A stretch of DNA of 64,000 bases from Mannheimia varigena. GTDB taxonomy: Bacteria > Pseudomonadota > Gammaproteobacteria > Enterobacterales > Pasteurellaceae. Position numbers and translations under genes: made by a program. The notes under the pieces are model-generated. The model did not search any database. It had not been told where the DNA came from and saw only the letters and a program-made list of their open reading frames with translations. This document shows, piece after piece, positions 55,127 to 63,619 of the stretch. Within the stretch, counting starts at the first letter, position 1, and every line of letters starts with the position of its first letter. The DNA lies in contig NZ_CP016226.1 in NCBI RefSeq assembly GCF_013377235.1, positions 434,001-498,000 of the forward strand. The letters run 5' to 3'.

Positions 55127-56629
55127 TTATTTCTGACGCATTGCAGGGAATAAAATCACATCACGAATTGACGGAGCGTTAGCAAAAATCATTGCTAAGC
55201 GGTCAATCCCTAAACCTTCACCTGCTGTTGGCGGTAGGCCGTGTTCAAGGGCAACCACGAAATCTTCATCTTTAAACATCGCTTCATCATCGCCTGCATC
55301 TTTCGCAGCCACTTGAGCATCAAAACGCTCCGCTTGGTCTTCTGCATCATTTAATTCTGAGAAGCCGTTACCGATTTCACGACCGCCAATGAATAACTCG
55401 AAGCGATCTGTCACTTCCGGATTTTCATCATTACGGCGAGCAAGCGGTGAAATTTCCGCAGGATGTGCCATTAAGAACGTCGGCTGAATTAACTGGTGTT
55501 CTGCCACTTCTTCAAAAATCGCATTAATCACCGAGCCTAAGCCCCACGATTTTTGAATTTCAATGCCTAAACCTTTCGCAATTTCCACCGATTTTTCAAA
55601 GCTGTCTAAATCTTCACGCTTAATGCCGTTGCCGTATTTCACAATCGCATCGTGCATTGTGATACGCTCAAATGGCTTGCCGAAATCAAATACGTATTCA
55701 CCGTAAGGCACGTCAGTTGTGCCAAGAATATCCAAGGCTAACTGGCGTAATAGCTCTTCGGTGTTATCCATTAAATCGTGATAATCCGCATAGGCTTGAT
55801 AGTATTCGATCATCGTAAATTCAGGGTTGTGACGAACAGAAACGCCCTCATTACGGAAGTTACGGTTTAACTCAAACACACGCTCAAAACCACCCACAAC
55901 CAAACGTTTTAAGTAAAGTTCAGGAGCGATACGCAAATACATATCCACGTCTAACGCATTGTGGTGAGTCACGAATGGTTTTGCTGCTGCACCGCCCGGG
56001 ATCACTTGTAACATTGGGGTTTCTACTTCGATAAAATCTCTCTCTAGGAAGAATTTGCGAATGCCTGACACCACTTGTGAGCGAATCATAAAGGTACGGC
56101 GAGATTCTTCGTTAGAAATTAAATCTAAATAACGCTGACGATAGCGAGTTTCTAGGTCGGTTAAGCCGTGGTGTTTATCCGGCAATGGACGCAACGCTTT
56201 AGTTAAAAGCTGAACTTCAGAACAACGAACGGTTAATTCACCAGTTTTGGTTTTGAATAATGTGCCTTCCACGCCGATAATATCGCCCAAATCCCAAAGG
56301 CTCACTTTTTCTTCATAAACGCTTTCCGCCAAATTATCACGAGCCACGTAAAGCTGAATAGCACCACTGACATCTTGAATAGTAAAGAAAGAAGCTTTGC
56401 CCATCACTCGTTTTAGCATAATACGGCCAGCAACTTTCACTTGAATATTTTGTTCTTTTAATGCTTCGCCTTCTACTTCATCATATTGAGCATGCAAATC
56501 TTTTGCTAACGCATTACGGCGGAAGGTATTTGGAAAAGCGTTACCCTGCTCACGAATTTTAGTTAATTTTTCACGACGGGCTAACATTTCCCCATTAAGA
56601 TCTAATTCTTGATTTTCTACTGCAGACAT
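55127..56629 (-). CDS. lysS: lysyl-tRNA synthetase, class II
   Basis: 500 residues. N-terminal OB anticodon-binding domain (VKVAGRIMLKRVMGKASFFTIQD region), then class-II motif 1 (FLERDFIEVETPMLQ), motif 2 (FRNEGVSVRHNPEFTMIEYYQ) and motif 3 (GLGIDRLAM). It charges tRNA-Lys. No sign of PoxA-type truncation. AAGG before the ATG. Confidence 0.97.
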   Translation of the reverse strand: MSAVENQELDLNGEMLARREKLTKIREQGNAFPNTFRRNALAKDLHAQYDEVEGEALKEQNIQVKVAGRIMLKRVMGKASFFTIQDVSGAIQLYVARDNLAESVYEEKVSLWDLGDIIGVEGTLFKTKTGELTVRCSEVQLLTKALRPLPDKHHGLTDLETRYRQRYLDLISNEESRRTFMIRSQVVSGIRKFFLERDFIEVETPMLQVIPGGAAAKPFVTHHNALDVDMYLRIAPELYLKRLVVGGFERVFELNRNFRNEGVSVRHNPEFTMIEYYQAYADYHDLMDNTEELLRQLALDILGTTDVPYGEYVFDFGKPFERITMHDAIVKYGNGIKREDLDSFEKSVEIAKGLGIEIQKSWGLGSVINAIFEEVAEHQLIQPTFLMAHPAEISPLARRNDENPEVTDRFELFIGGREIGNGFSELNDAEDQAERFDAQVAAKDAGDDEAMFKDEDFVVALEHGLPPTAGEGLGIDRLAMIFANAPSIRDVILFPAMRQK

Positions 56630-56735
56630 TGAATTACCTTAGATTTCAAAATTTGGATAAATAAAACTGAGCGATTATACGTTATTTTAGGCAATTTTGG
56701 TAGGAAACAAGCGGTCATATTTTTGATAAATTTTG

Positions 56736-56769
56736 CAAAAAAAGATTGAGGTTAAATACTCTCAATCTT
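56736..56769 (-). terminator. rng terminator
   Basis: AAGATTGAG (56742-56750) / CTCAATCTT (56761-56769); minus strand continues TTTTTTTGC. Confidence 0.85.
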
Positions 56770-56777
56770 ACTGTTCA

Positions 56778-58253
56778 TTACATTACCACTACATCAAATT
56801 GTTCTTGATGATAATACGGCTCAACTTTTATCTCAATTTTTGCCCCAATAAAGGCTTGAAGTTCTGCTAACATTGCGTGGCTTTCTTCATTAATTAAGTA
56901 ATCCGCTACCTCTTTAGATGCATAAACATGCATTTTCTCTGCTTTGAATAGATGATGAACTCGCACAATCTCACGCATAATTTCATAGCTGACTGTTTCA
57001 ACCGTTTTCACCGTGCCACGCCCTTGACACTCAGGACAATCACAGCAAAGAATGCGTTCTAAACTTTCACGCGTACGCTTACGTGTCATTTCAACTAAAC
57101 CAAGTTGGGTAAAGCCGTTTACATTAGTTTTAACTCGGTCGCCTTTTAATGCGTTTTGTAACGACTGTAACACCAAATTGCGATGTTCTTCCTCTTGCAT
57201 ATCAATAAAATCGATAATGATAATGCCACCTAAATTACGCAATTGTAGCTGATGCGCAATTACCTGCGTTGCTTCAATATTCGTATTAAAAATGGTATGA
57301 GCAAGGTTTCGATGCCCAACAAAAGCCCCTGTATTGATGTCAATCGTTGTCATCGCTTCAGTCTGTTCAATAATCAGATAACCGCCGGATTTTAAATTTA
57401 CTCGCTTATTGAGTGCTTTCTGAATGGATTCTTCTACGCCATAAGCATCAAATAAGGTTTTTGCTCCGGTGTATAAACTCACAGAGTTTGTGAGCTCTGG
57501 CATAAACTCAGTTAAAAACTCTTTGACTTGCTCACAGGTTATTTTTGAATCTATCCAAACTGCATTTATATGTGTACCGATAAAATCTCTTAACACCCGT
57601 TGAGCCAATGCCAATTCACCATAAAGCATTGATTTAGCAGGATACTTCGTCTTACGTTCCAACACTTTACGCCATAAACGTTTTAAAAATGCTACATCTT
57701 GCTTTAAACTTTCTTCATGTGCCTCTTCCGCTGCAGTACGAACTATAAAGCCCCCGAGCTCATCACAATAAGGCTCAACCAATGCTTTCAGACGTTCACG
57801 TTCCGTCTCACTTTCAATACGCTGTGAAACGCCAACGTGGCTATTTTCAGGCATAAAAACCAAATAACGAGAAGGCAAGGTGATATCAGTAGTTAGCCTC
57901 GCACCTTTTGTGCCAATCGGATCTTTTACCACTTGAACAACAATGTCTTGCCCTTCACGCACTAACTCTGAAATATCTTTTACTACAAACTGCTTTTTCT
58001 CATTTTCATCAACACATTCAGTATGAGAAACAATATCGGAGGCGTGCAAAAAAGCCGCTTTTTCTAAACCAATATCCACAAAAGCAGATTGCATTCCGGG
58101 CAATACTCGAGTTACACGCCCTTTGTAAATATTCCCCACAATGCCACGTTTGGCCTCACGCTCAATATGCAACTCTTTTAATAGCCCATTTTCAACCAAC
58201 GCAACCCTTGTTTCACTTGGAGTAACATTGACTAATAATTCTGTACTACTCAT
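56778..58253 (-). CDS. rng: RNase G
   Basis: 491 residues, normal length. The S1 RNA-binding domain contains NIYKGRVTRVLPGMQSAFVDIG (core GRVTRVLPGMQSAFVDIG). The catalytic Mg sites are in TTIDINTGAFVG and IIIIDFIDMQEEEHR, and the Zn-link is CCDCPECQGRG. It processes the 16S rRNA 5' end and some mRNAs. It lacks the long C-terminal scaffold of RNase E. AAGGA before the ATG. The CRISPR array lies directly upstream. Confidence 0.95.
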   Translation of the reverse strand: MSSTELLVNVTPSETRVALVENGLLKELHIEREAKRGIVGNIYKGRVTRVLPGMQSAFVDIGLEKAAFLHASDIVSHTECVDENEKKQFVVKDISELVREGQDIVVQVVKDPIGTKGARLTTDITLPSRYLVFMPENSHVGVSQRIESETERERLKALVEPYCDELGGFIVRTAAEEAHEESLKQDVAFLKRLWRKVLERKTKYPAKSMLYGELALAQRVLRDFIGTHINAVWIDSKITCEQVKEFLTEFMPELTNSVSLYTGAKTLFDAYGVEESIQKALNKRVNLKSGGYLIIEQTEAMTTIDINTGAFVGHRNLAHTIFNTNIEATQVIAHQLQLRNLGGIIIIDFIDMQEEEHRNLVLQSLQNALKGDRVKTNVNGFTQLGLVEMTRKRTRESLERILCCDCPECQGRGTVKTVETVSYEIMREIVRVHHLFKAEKMHVYASKEVADYLINEESHAMLAELQAFIGAKIEIKVEPYYHQEQFDVVVM

Positions 58254-58349
58254 TTTGAAAATCCTTAGTGATTCATTTCAATGAAGTGTAACATTTTGGA
58301 TAGAAAAACAAAAATCCTTGTTTTATTTTAGAAGGGGTAGAAATAGGAA

Positions 58350-59043
58350 ATTTTAAGTTACAGCTACGCGAAGGTAGCTGCAAAATCTTGCTCCGGTCTC
58401 TCTTTACTTAAAGTGTTTCAACTCACAGCTACACGAAGGTAGCTGCGTTTTACGCCATACTTTTGCCAGCCATTTTATGATGTTTCAACTCACAGCTACA
58501 CTAAGGTAGCTGCCCGTCCGGTTACCGCAAAAGAGGCAAAAGTCATCGTTTCAACTCACAGCTGCACGAAGGTAGCTGCAGCTTGTAAAGATCGCATTTG
58601 TGCATTTGCGTAGTTTCAACTCACAGCTACACGAAGGTAGCTGCTTTGTGCCGCCCATATCAACAGTTTGTCTAGTTTGTTTCAACTCACAGCTACGCGA
58701 AGGTAGCTGCTCGAAAGTATAGATTTCAGCTCTCAAATTGAGGTTGTTTCAACTCACAGCTACGCGAAGGTAGCTGCCATTGCGTGAGATTGTCGGCGGC
58801 ACGGATGCGGAGTTTCAACTCACAGCTACGCGAAGGTAGCTGCCGGTCTTACTAAGGTCTTCCACGAACTCACCTTTGTTTCAACTCACAGCTACGCGAA
58901 GGTAGCTGCATGGATTTTCGTTTTCCGGAACTTGCCAGCCGCGGTTTCAACTCACAGCTACGCGAAGGTAGCTGCAACGCGTGGTGACGTATATCGTCGT
59001 CCTCATTAGGGGTTTCAACTCACAGCTACGCGAAGGTAGCTGC
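58350..59043 (-). CRISPR. CRISPR array, 11 repeats and 10 spacers, type I-C-like repeat
   Basis: 32-base repeats that on the plus strand start GTTTCAACTCACAG and end GGTAGCTGC; CAGCTAC/GTAGCTG makes the stem. Starts: 58350, 58415, 58482, 58548, 58613, 58679, 58746, 58812, 58878, 58944, 59012. Spacers are 33-36 bases. The 58350 copy has a ruined outer third, so it is the old, leader-distal end; the leader is on the high-coordinate side and transcription runs on the minus strand, where repeats end in TTGAAAC, as in type I-C. No cas gene lies within the window, and the array is bounded by rng and gyrB. Confidence 0.97.
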
Positions 59044-59188
59044 TCCCTATATAAGAAATCATTGTGCTACAAGGCCTATTAGTACCATTTTCGCTAAGCT
59101 CTTATACAACGAGTTGCTCTAGTATAACAGAATCAGAATTATTTAAGGTGAAATTTATAACATATTGATTATAAAAGAATAAGTAAAA
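59044..59188 (-). promoter_or_regulatory. CRISPR leader
   Basis: About 145 AT-rich bases next to the intact repeat end. On the minus strand it carries TATACT and TATAAT-like words that could start pre-crRNA transcription; the exact promoter cannot be fixed. No open reading frame of note. Confidence 0.6.
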
Positions 59189-59231
59189 TCGCTAACCTAC
59201 TACAATTTTAATGAGAACTATAGGTTAGCGA
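59189..59231 (-). terminator. hairpin between gyrB and the CRISPR leader
   Basis: TCGCTAACCTA (59189-59199) / TAGGTTAGCGA (59221-59231), perfect 11-bp arms around 21 bases; the minus strand continues TTTTAC. It may be a second stop for gyrB transcripts. Confidence 0.55.
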
Positions 59232-59277
59232 ACCCATATATTACAATAGTGTTTGTAGGATACTTAGATAATTTTCA

Positions 59278-59308
59278 TAAAAAATCCTCTATTTCTCAAT
59301 AGAGGATC
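59278..59308 (-). terminator. gyrB terminator
   Basis: ATCCTCTATT / AATAGAGGAT with a four-base loop, followed on the minus strand by TTTTTTATG. Confidence 0.88.
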
Positions 59309-59319
59309 TCAATTTTAAA

Positions 59320-61752
59320 CTACACATCAATCTGGGCATATAACGCATTAGTCTCGATGAAATCACGGCGTGGTTCAACTTCATCGCCCATTAAGGTGCT
59401 GAAAAGTTTGTCGGCAGCGATAGCATCGGTAATGTTTACCTGCAACATTTTGCGAGCAACCGGATCCATTGTGGTTTCCCATAATTGCTCCGGATTCATC
59501 TCGCCTAATCCTTTATAGCGTTGAATGGTTAAGCCTTTGCGAGACTCTTTCACCAACCAATCCAAGGCTTCGGCAAAGCTGCTGATTTCTTGACGGCGTT
59601 CACCACGCACAACGTAGGCAGAATCAGTGAGTAAGTCGTTCAACTCGTTGCCAAGTGCCACAATGCGAGCGTATTCATTGCTGCTGATAAAGTTATAATC
59701 GATGCGGTAAGTGGTGTCCATTCCGTGCGTAGTTACCACAATTTCCGGCTCGTAAATTTGACGTTCGGTGTTAAATTCAACGCTTGCACGGTAGAAACTG
59801 CCACTCACTTCTTTTTCCATTAATTTCGCTACAAATGCCTCGCTCCAAACGGTGACATTTGCTTCATTTTTTGCAAATTCCACCGAAAGCGGTTTGGAGT
59901 AAATCAATTCATTCAACAATAACGTTGGGTAACGACGATTTAAACGTTCAATCAATTTTTGCACGTTGTTGTATTGCGAAATCAGGTTCTCTAACGCTAC
60001 GCCGCTCAACGCAGGTGCATCTTCGCTGACGTATAATCCTGCCCCTTCTAACGCAATGTCGATTTCATATTGCGACATTTCATCGTTATCTTGAATATAA
60101 CGCTCTTGTTTGCCTTTTTTCACTTTGTAAAGCGGCGGTTGAGCGATATAAATGTAGCCGTTTTCGATCAACTCTGGCATTTGACGATAGAAGAAAGTCA
60201 ATAGCAACGTACGAATGTGAGCACCGTCCACGTCCGCATCGGTCATAATAATGATTTTGTGATAACGCAATTTTTCGATATTGTAATCATCACGCCCAAT
60301 GCCTGTGCCAAGTGCGGTGATGAGCGTTGCCACTTCTTGCGAAGAGAGCATTTTGTCGAAACGCGCTTTCTCTACGTTCAAGATTTTCCCTTTTAACGGT
60401 AAAATCGCTTGGTTTTTACGGTCACGACCTTGCTTCGCCGAGCCACCCGCAGAGTCACCCTCCACTAAGTAAAGCTCAGATAATGCCGGATCTTTTTCCT
60501 GACAATCCGCTAATTTACCCGGCAAGCCGCCTAAATCTAACGCCCCTTTGCGGCGTGTCATTTCACGGGCTTTGCGAGCCGCTTCTCTGGCACGAGCGGC
60601 ATCAATAATTTTGGTCACAATATTTTTTGCATCGTCCGGGTTTTCCGCCAAGTAATCCGCTAAGGCTTCGTTCATTGAACTTTCCACTGCCCCACGCACT
60701 TCAGAAGAAACCAGTTTATCTTTAGTTTGTGATGAAAATTTTGGATCCGGCACTTTCACCGAAATCACAGCTACCAAGCCCTCACGAGCATCATCGCCTG
60801 AAGCATCAATGTTGGCGTCAGCTTTTTTCAGCACACCGCTGTTATCCATATAGTTTTTCAAGGCACGAGTTAATGCCCCACGGAAACCAGCCAAGTGCGT
60901 GCCGCCATCACGTTGTGGAATGTTGTTAGTGAAGCAGTACACGTTTTCGTTGTAGCTGTCGTTCCATTGCAATGAAATTTCCACCCCAATGCCGTCTTTC
61001 TCGGTCGAAAGATAGAATGGCGTGTTGTGAATGTGAGTTTTGCCTTCGTTTAAATATTCCACGTAGGCTTTAATACCGCCCTCGTATTTAAAATGCTCTT
61101 CTTTGCCGTCACGCTCGTCAATTAATTTGATCGATACGCCGGAGTTTAAGAATGACAACTCACGCAAGCGTTTTGAAAGGATTTTGTATTCAAATTCAGT
61201 TTTGTTTTTGAAGATGTCTAAACTTGGCCAGAAGCGAACCGAGGTTCCGGTTTTTTGCGTGTCACCAATCACCGCTAATGGAGCGTCAGCTTCGCCAAGG
61301 CTATAGAACTGCTCGTGCACGTGGCCTTCTCGGCGAATGGTCAACTGCAATTTAGAGGAAAGTGCGTTTACAACCGACACACCCACACCGTGTAAACCGC
61401 CCGATACTTTATAAGAGTTATCGTCAAATTTACCGCCGGCGTGAAGAACGGTCATAATTACTTCAGCCGCAGAAACGCCCTCTTCAGGGTGAATGCCGAC
61501 CGGAATTCCACGTCCGTCATCTTGCACGGAAACCGAGTTATCCGAATGAATGGTAACAATAATGTCTTTACAATGTCCGGCTAATGCTTCGTCAATCGCA
61601 TTATCCACCACCTCAAATACCATATGGTGCAAACCCGTGCCGTCATCGGTGTCACCGATGTACATCCCCGGGCGTTTACGTACCGCATCTAAGCCTCGTA
61701 ACACCTTAATACTGGAAGAATCATAACTGGTTAGTTGAGTTTGTTCAGACAT
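59320..61752 (-). CDS. gyrB: DNA gyrase subunit B
   Basis: 810 residues, full length. GHKL ATPase (EVVDNAIDEALAGHC, DDGRGIPVGIHP, GGLHGVGVSVVNALS), Toprim domain (VEGDSAGGSAKQGRDRKNQ, PLKGKILNVEKAR, IMTDADVDGAHIRTLLL) and the C-terminal RYKGLGEMNPEQLWETTMDP GyrA-contact region. It powers negative supercoiling. AGGA before the ATG. Confidence 0.98.
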   Translation of the reverse strand: MSEQTQLTSYDSSSIKVLRGLDAVRKRPGMYIGDTDDGTGLHHMVFEVVDNAIDEALAGHCKDIIVTIHSDNSVSVQDDGRGIPVGIHPEEGVSAAEVIMTVLHAGGKFDDNSYKVSGGLHGVGVSVVNALSSKLQLTIRREGHVHEQFYSLGEADAPLAVIGDTQKTGTSVRFWPSLDIFKNKTEFEYKILSKRLRELSFLNSGVSIKLIDERDGKEEHFKYEGGIKAYVEYLNEGKTHIHNTPFYLSTEKDGIGVEISLQWNDSYNENVYCFTNNIPQRDGGTHLAGFRGALTRALKNYMDNSGVLKKADANIDASGDDAREGLVAVISVKVPDPKFSSQTKDKLVSSEVRGAVESSMNEALADYLAENPDDAKNIVTKIIDAARAREAARKAREMTRRKGALDLGGLPGKLADCQEKDPALSELYLVEGDSAGGSAKQGRDRKNQAILPLKGKILNVEKARFDKMLSSQEVATLITALGTGIGRDDYNIEKLRYHKIIIMTDADVDGAHIRTLLLTFFYRQMPELIENGYIYIAQPPLYKVKKGKQERYIQDNDEMSQYEIDIALEGAGLYVSEDAPALSGVALENLISQYNNVQKLIERLNRRYPTLLLNELIYSKPLSVEFAKNEANVTVWSEAFVAKLMEKEVSGSFYRASVEFNTERQIYEPEIVVTTHGMDTTYRIDYNFISSNEYARIVALGNELNDLLTDSAYVVRGERRQEISSFAEALDWLVKESRKGLTIQRYKGLGEMNPEQLWETTMDPVARKMLQVNITDAIAADKLFSTLMGDEVEPRRDFIETNALYAQIDV

Positions 61753-61825
61753 TGTTATTCCTACTAATTTAAAATCAAAAAAATTATGCCGATTATAGCA
61801 GAAAAATGCGAGAAAGTATCGTAAA

Positions 61826-61883
61826 ACAAGCGGTTAAATTTCAGTGGAGATTTGCAAACTTCCTCTTAAATTTAACCGCTTGT
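61826..61883 (-). terminator. uptake-word dyad between ubiA and gyrB
   Basis: ACAAGCGGTTAAATTT (61826-61841) faces AAATTTAACCGCTTGT (61868-61883), perfect 16-bp arms. It follows the ubiA stop and precedes gyrB, a likely end for the glpR-ubiA transcript. Confidence 0.75.
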
Positions 61884-61923
61884 AGAGAATAAATCAGGGC
61901 TAAAAGCTTTAGCCTCTACTGTA

Positions 61924-62799
61924 TCAGAAATAAATCCCAACTAAAATCGCAATAAATACGCCTAAGCCAAAATAGTGGTTATTTAAAAAGGCTTTAAAGC
62001 ACTCGCTGCGCTCTCGTTTCTTGGTAAGCCAACATTGATAGATAAACAGTGTTGCACTTAGTGCTAATACAATGAAATAGCCAATATTATATTCTTGTAC
62101 AACACCAACTAAGCTCAATAATATCAAGGTAATAAACTGTAAGAGTGCGATGATTTTATTATCATATTGAGCGAATAAAATCGCGGTAGATTTTACCCCA
62201 ATTCGCAAATCATCATCACGATCGACCATTGCATATTGGGTATCATAAGCGACCGTCCATGCAAGGTTAGCCAAAAAGAGTAACCAGCATTCGAATGGAA
62301 GAGCTTCACTTACCGCACCAAATGCCATTGGAATTGACCAACCAAACGCCATTCCTAAAACCACTTGTGGCAAATGAGTAAAGCGTTTCATAAAGGGATA
62401 AATCACCGCTAAAAATACTGCAACAAACGACAACAAAAAGGCATATCGATTTAACATTAAATCAAGCAAAAAGGCGAACAGCAGCAACACAGCAAAAATA
62501 ATTTTTGCCTCTGTCGTAGTTACCCTGCCAGTTGCAAGTGGGCGTTGTGATGTGCGTTTAACGTGTCCGTCAATCTCTCTATCGGCATAATCATTAATTA
62601 CACAACCTGCTGCACGCATTACAATTACGCCAAGTGTAAAAATCAGCAAAATAGAAACCGGAGGCATTCCGTCGGCCGCCACAAATAACGCCCATAACGT
62701 TGGATGAAGCAATAATAGTGTGCCAATGGGCTTATCGAAGCGCATTAATTGAGCGTATGCCGTCCATTTTTGTTTAGAGAAAAAACTGCCTTTATTCAT
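61924..62799 (-). CDS. ubiA: UbiA, 4-hydroxybenzoate polyprenyltransferase
   Basis: 291-residue inner-membrane enzyme with about eight helices. Prenyl-diphosphate/Mg motifs NDYADREIDGHVKRTSQRPL and DTQYAMVDRDDD are intact. It attaches the octaprenyl chain to 4-hydroxybenzoate in ubiquinone synthesis. Its ATG lies within the last codons of glpR (8-base overlap), so translation is coupled. Confidence 0.95.
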   Translation of the reverse strand: MNKGSFFSKQKWTAYAQLMRFDKPIGTLLLLHPTLWALFVAADGMPPVSILLIFTLGVIVMRAAGCVINDYADREIDGHVKRTSQRPLATGRVTTTEAKIIFAVLLLFAFLLDLMLNRYAFLLSFVAVFLAVIYPFMKRFTHLPQVVLGMAFGWSIPMAFGAVSEALPFECWLLFLANLAWTVAYDTQYAMVDRDDDLRIGVKSTAILFAQYDNKIIALLQFITLILLSLVGVVQEYNIGYFIVLALSATLFIYQCWLTKKRERSECFKAFLNNHYFGLGVFIAILVGIYF

Positions 62800-63553
62800 T
62801 ACAAATTTTAACGATAACGTCTGATTGACTTAAATGAGTTTGTAATTCTAACGGCAAATCAGTATCTGTAAACAAATAATTTACTTCTTTAACATTTCCT
62901 AAGCGCACAATCGCATTACGGCTGAATTTTGAGTGGTCAGTAACCAATAGAACCTGTCTAGAACACTCCATTAAGGCTCTTTTCACTTGAACTTCGTGAT
63001 AATCATAATCCAACATTGATCCATCTAAATCCACTGCGCTGATACCTAAAATACCAAAATCTAAACGGAATTGATTGATAAAACGTACTGTTTCTTCGCC
63101 AATTAATCCGCCATCGCTTCGTAAATGCCCCCCTGCAACGGTAATTTGACAATCCGGATTTTTCATTAAAATATGTGCTGCATTCAAATTATTCGTTACT
63201 ACTATTAAATTTTTATGCGAAAGTAGTGCCAATGCAACCGCTTCTGATGTTGTACCAATATCTAAAAATAAAGATGCTCCGTTTGGAATAAGCTTTGCGA
63301 CTTGTTGAGCAATTGCATTTTTTTCTTGAGAGAAAAACTGTTTGCGATGCGTATAATCACTATTTTCAGTATTAGAGGGAGCTGCTGCACCACCGTGATG
63401 ACGACGAATGAGATTATTCTCTGCCATCTCATTTAAATCACGACGAATTGTTTGTGGGCTAACATTCATTTGAGCTACTAGCTCTTCCGTGCTGACATAA
63501 CCTAGCAGATTAACAAGATCAATAATCCTTTTATGTCTATTTGCCTGTTTCAT
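62792..63553 (-). CDS. glpR: GlpR, DeoR-family glycerol-3-phosphate repressor
   Basis: 253 residues. N-terminal helix-turn-helix YVSTEELVAQMNVSPQTIRRDLNEM (core VSPQTIRRDL) with RRHHGGAA, and effector domain LFLDIGTTSEAVALAL, FRLDFGILGISAVDLDGS and DYHEVQVKRALME. The wording follows E. coli GlpR closely. glp structural genes are not in the window. Operon with ubiA. Confidence 0.93.
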   Translation of the reverse strand: MKQANRHKRIIDLVNLLGYVSTEELVAQMNVSPQTIRRDLNEMAENNLIRRHHGGAAAPSNTENSDYTHRKQFFSQEKNAIAQQVAKLIPNGASLFLDIGTTSEAVALALLSHKNLIVVTNNLNAAHILMKNPDCQITVAGGHLRSDGGLIGEETVRFINQFRLDFGILGISAVDLDGSMLDYDYHEVQVKRALMECSRQVLLVTDHSKFSRNAIVRLGNVKEVNYLFTDTDLPLELQTHLSQSDVIVKICNE

Positions 63554-63580
63554 ATTATTTCCTTTGCAAAAAACGATCAG

Positions 63581-63610
63581 AAAAAGACCGCTTACAAGCG
63601 GTCTTTTTTT
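63581..63610 (-). terminator. uptake-word hairpin after purB
   Basis: AAAAAGACCGCTT / AAGCGGTCTTTTT with a three-base loop: two facing uptake words merged into one strong terminator, symmetrical on both strands. Confidence 0.9.
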
Positions 63611-63619
63611 AATTAAATT

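Noticed and set aside
58551..58736. 61-codon minus-strand reading frame
   Set aside because: It spans CRISPR repeats and spacers and repeats the peptide SCELK from each repeat; not a gene.
58350..59043. Array as a simple tandem-repeat gene or Rep element
   Set aside because: Constant 32-base repeats with unique 33-36-base spacers and one degenerate end are diagnostic of CRISPR.
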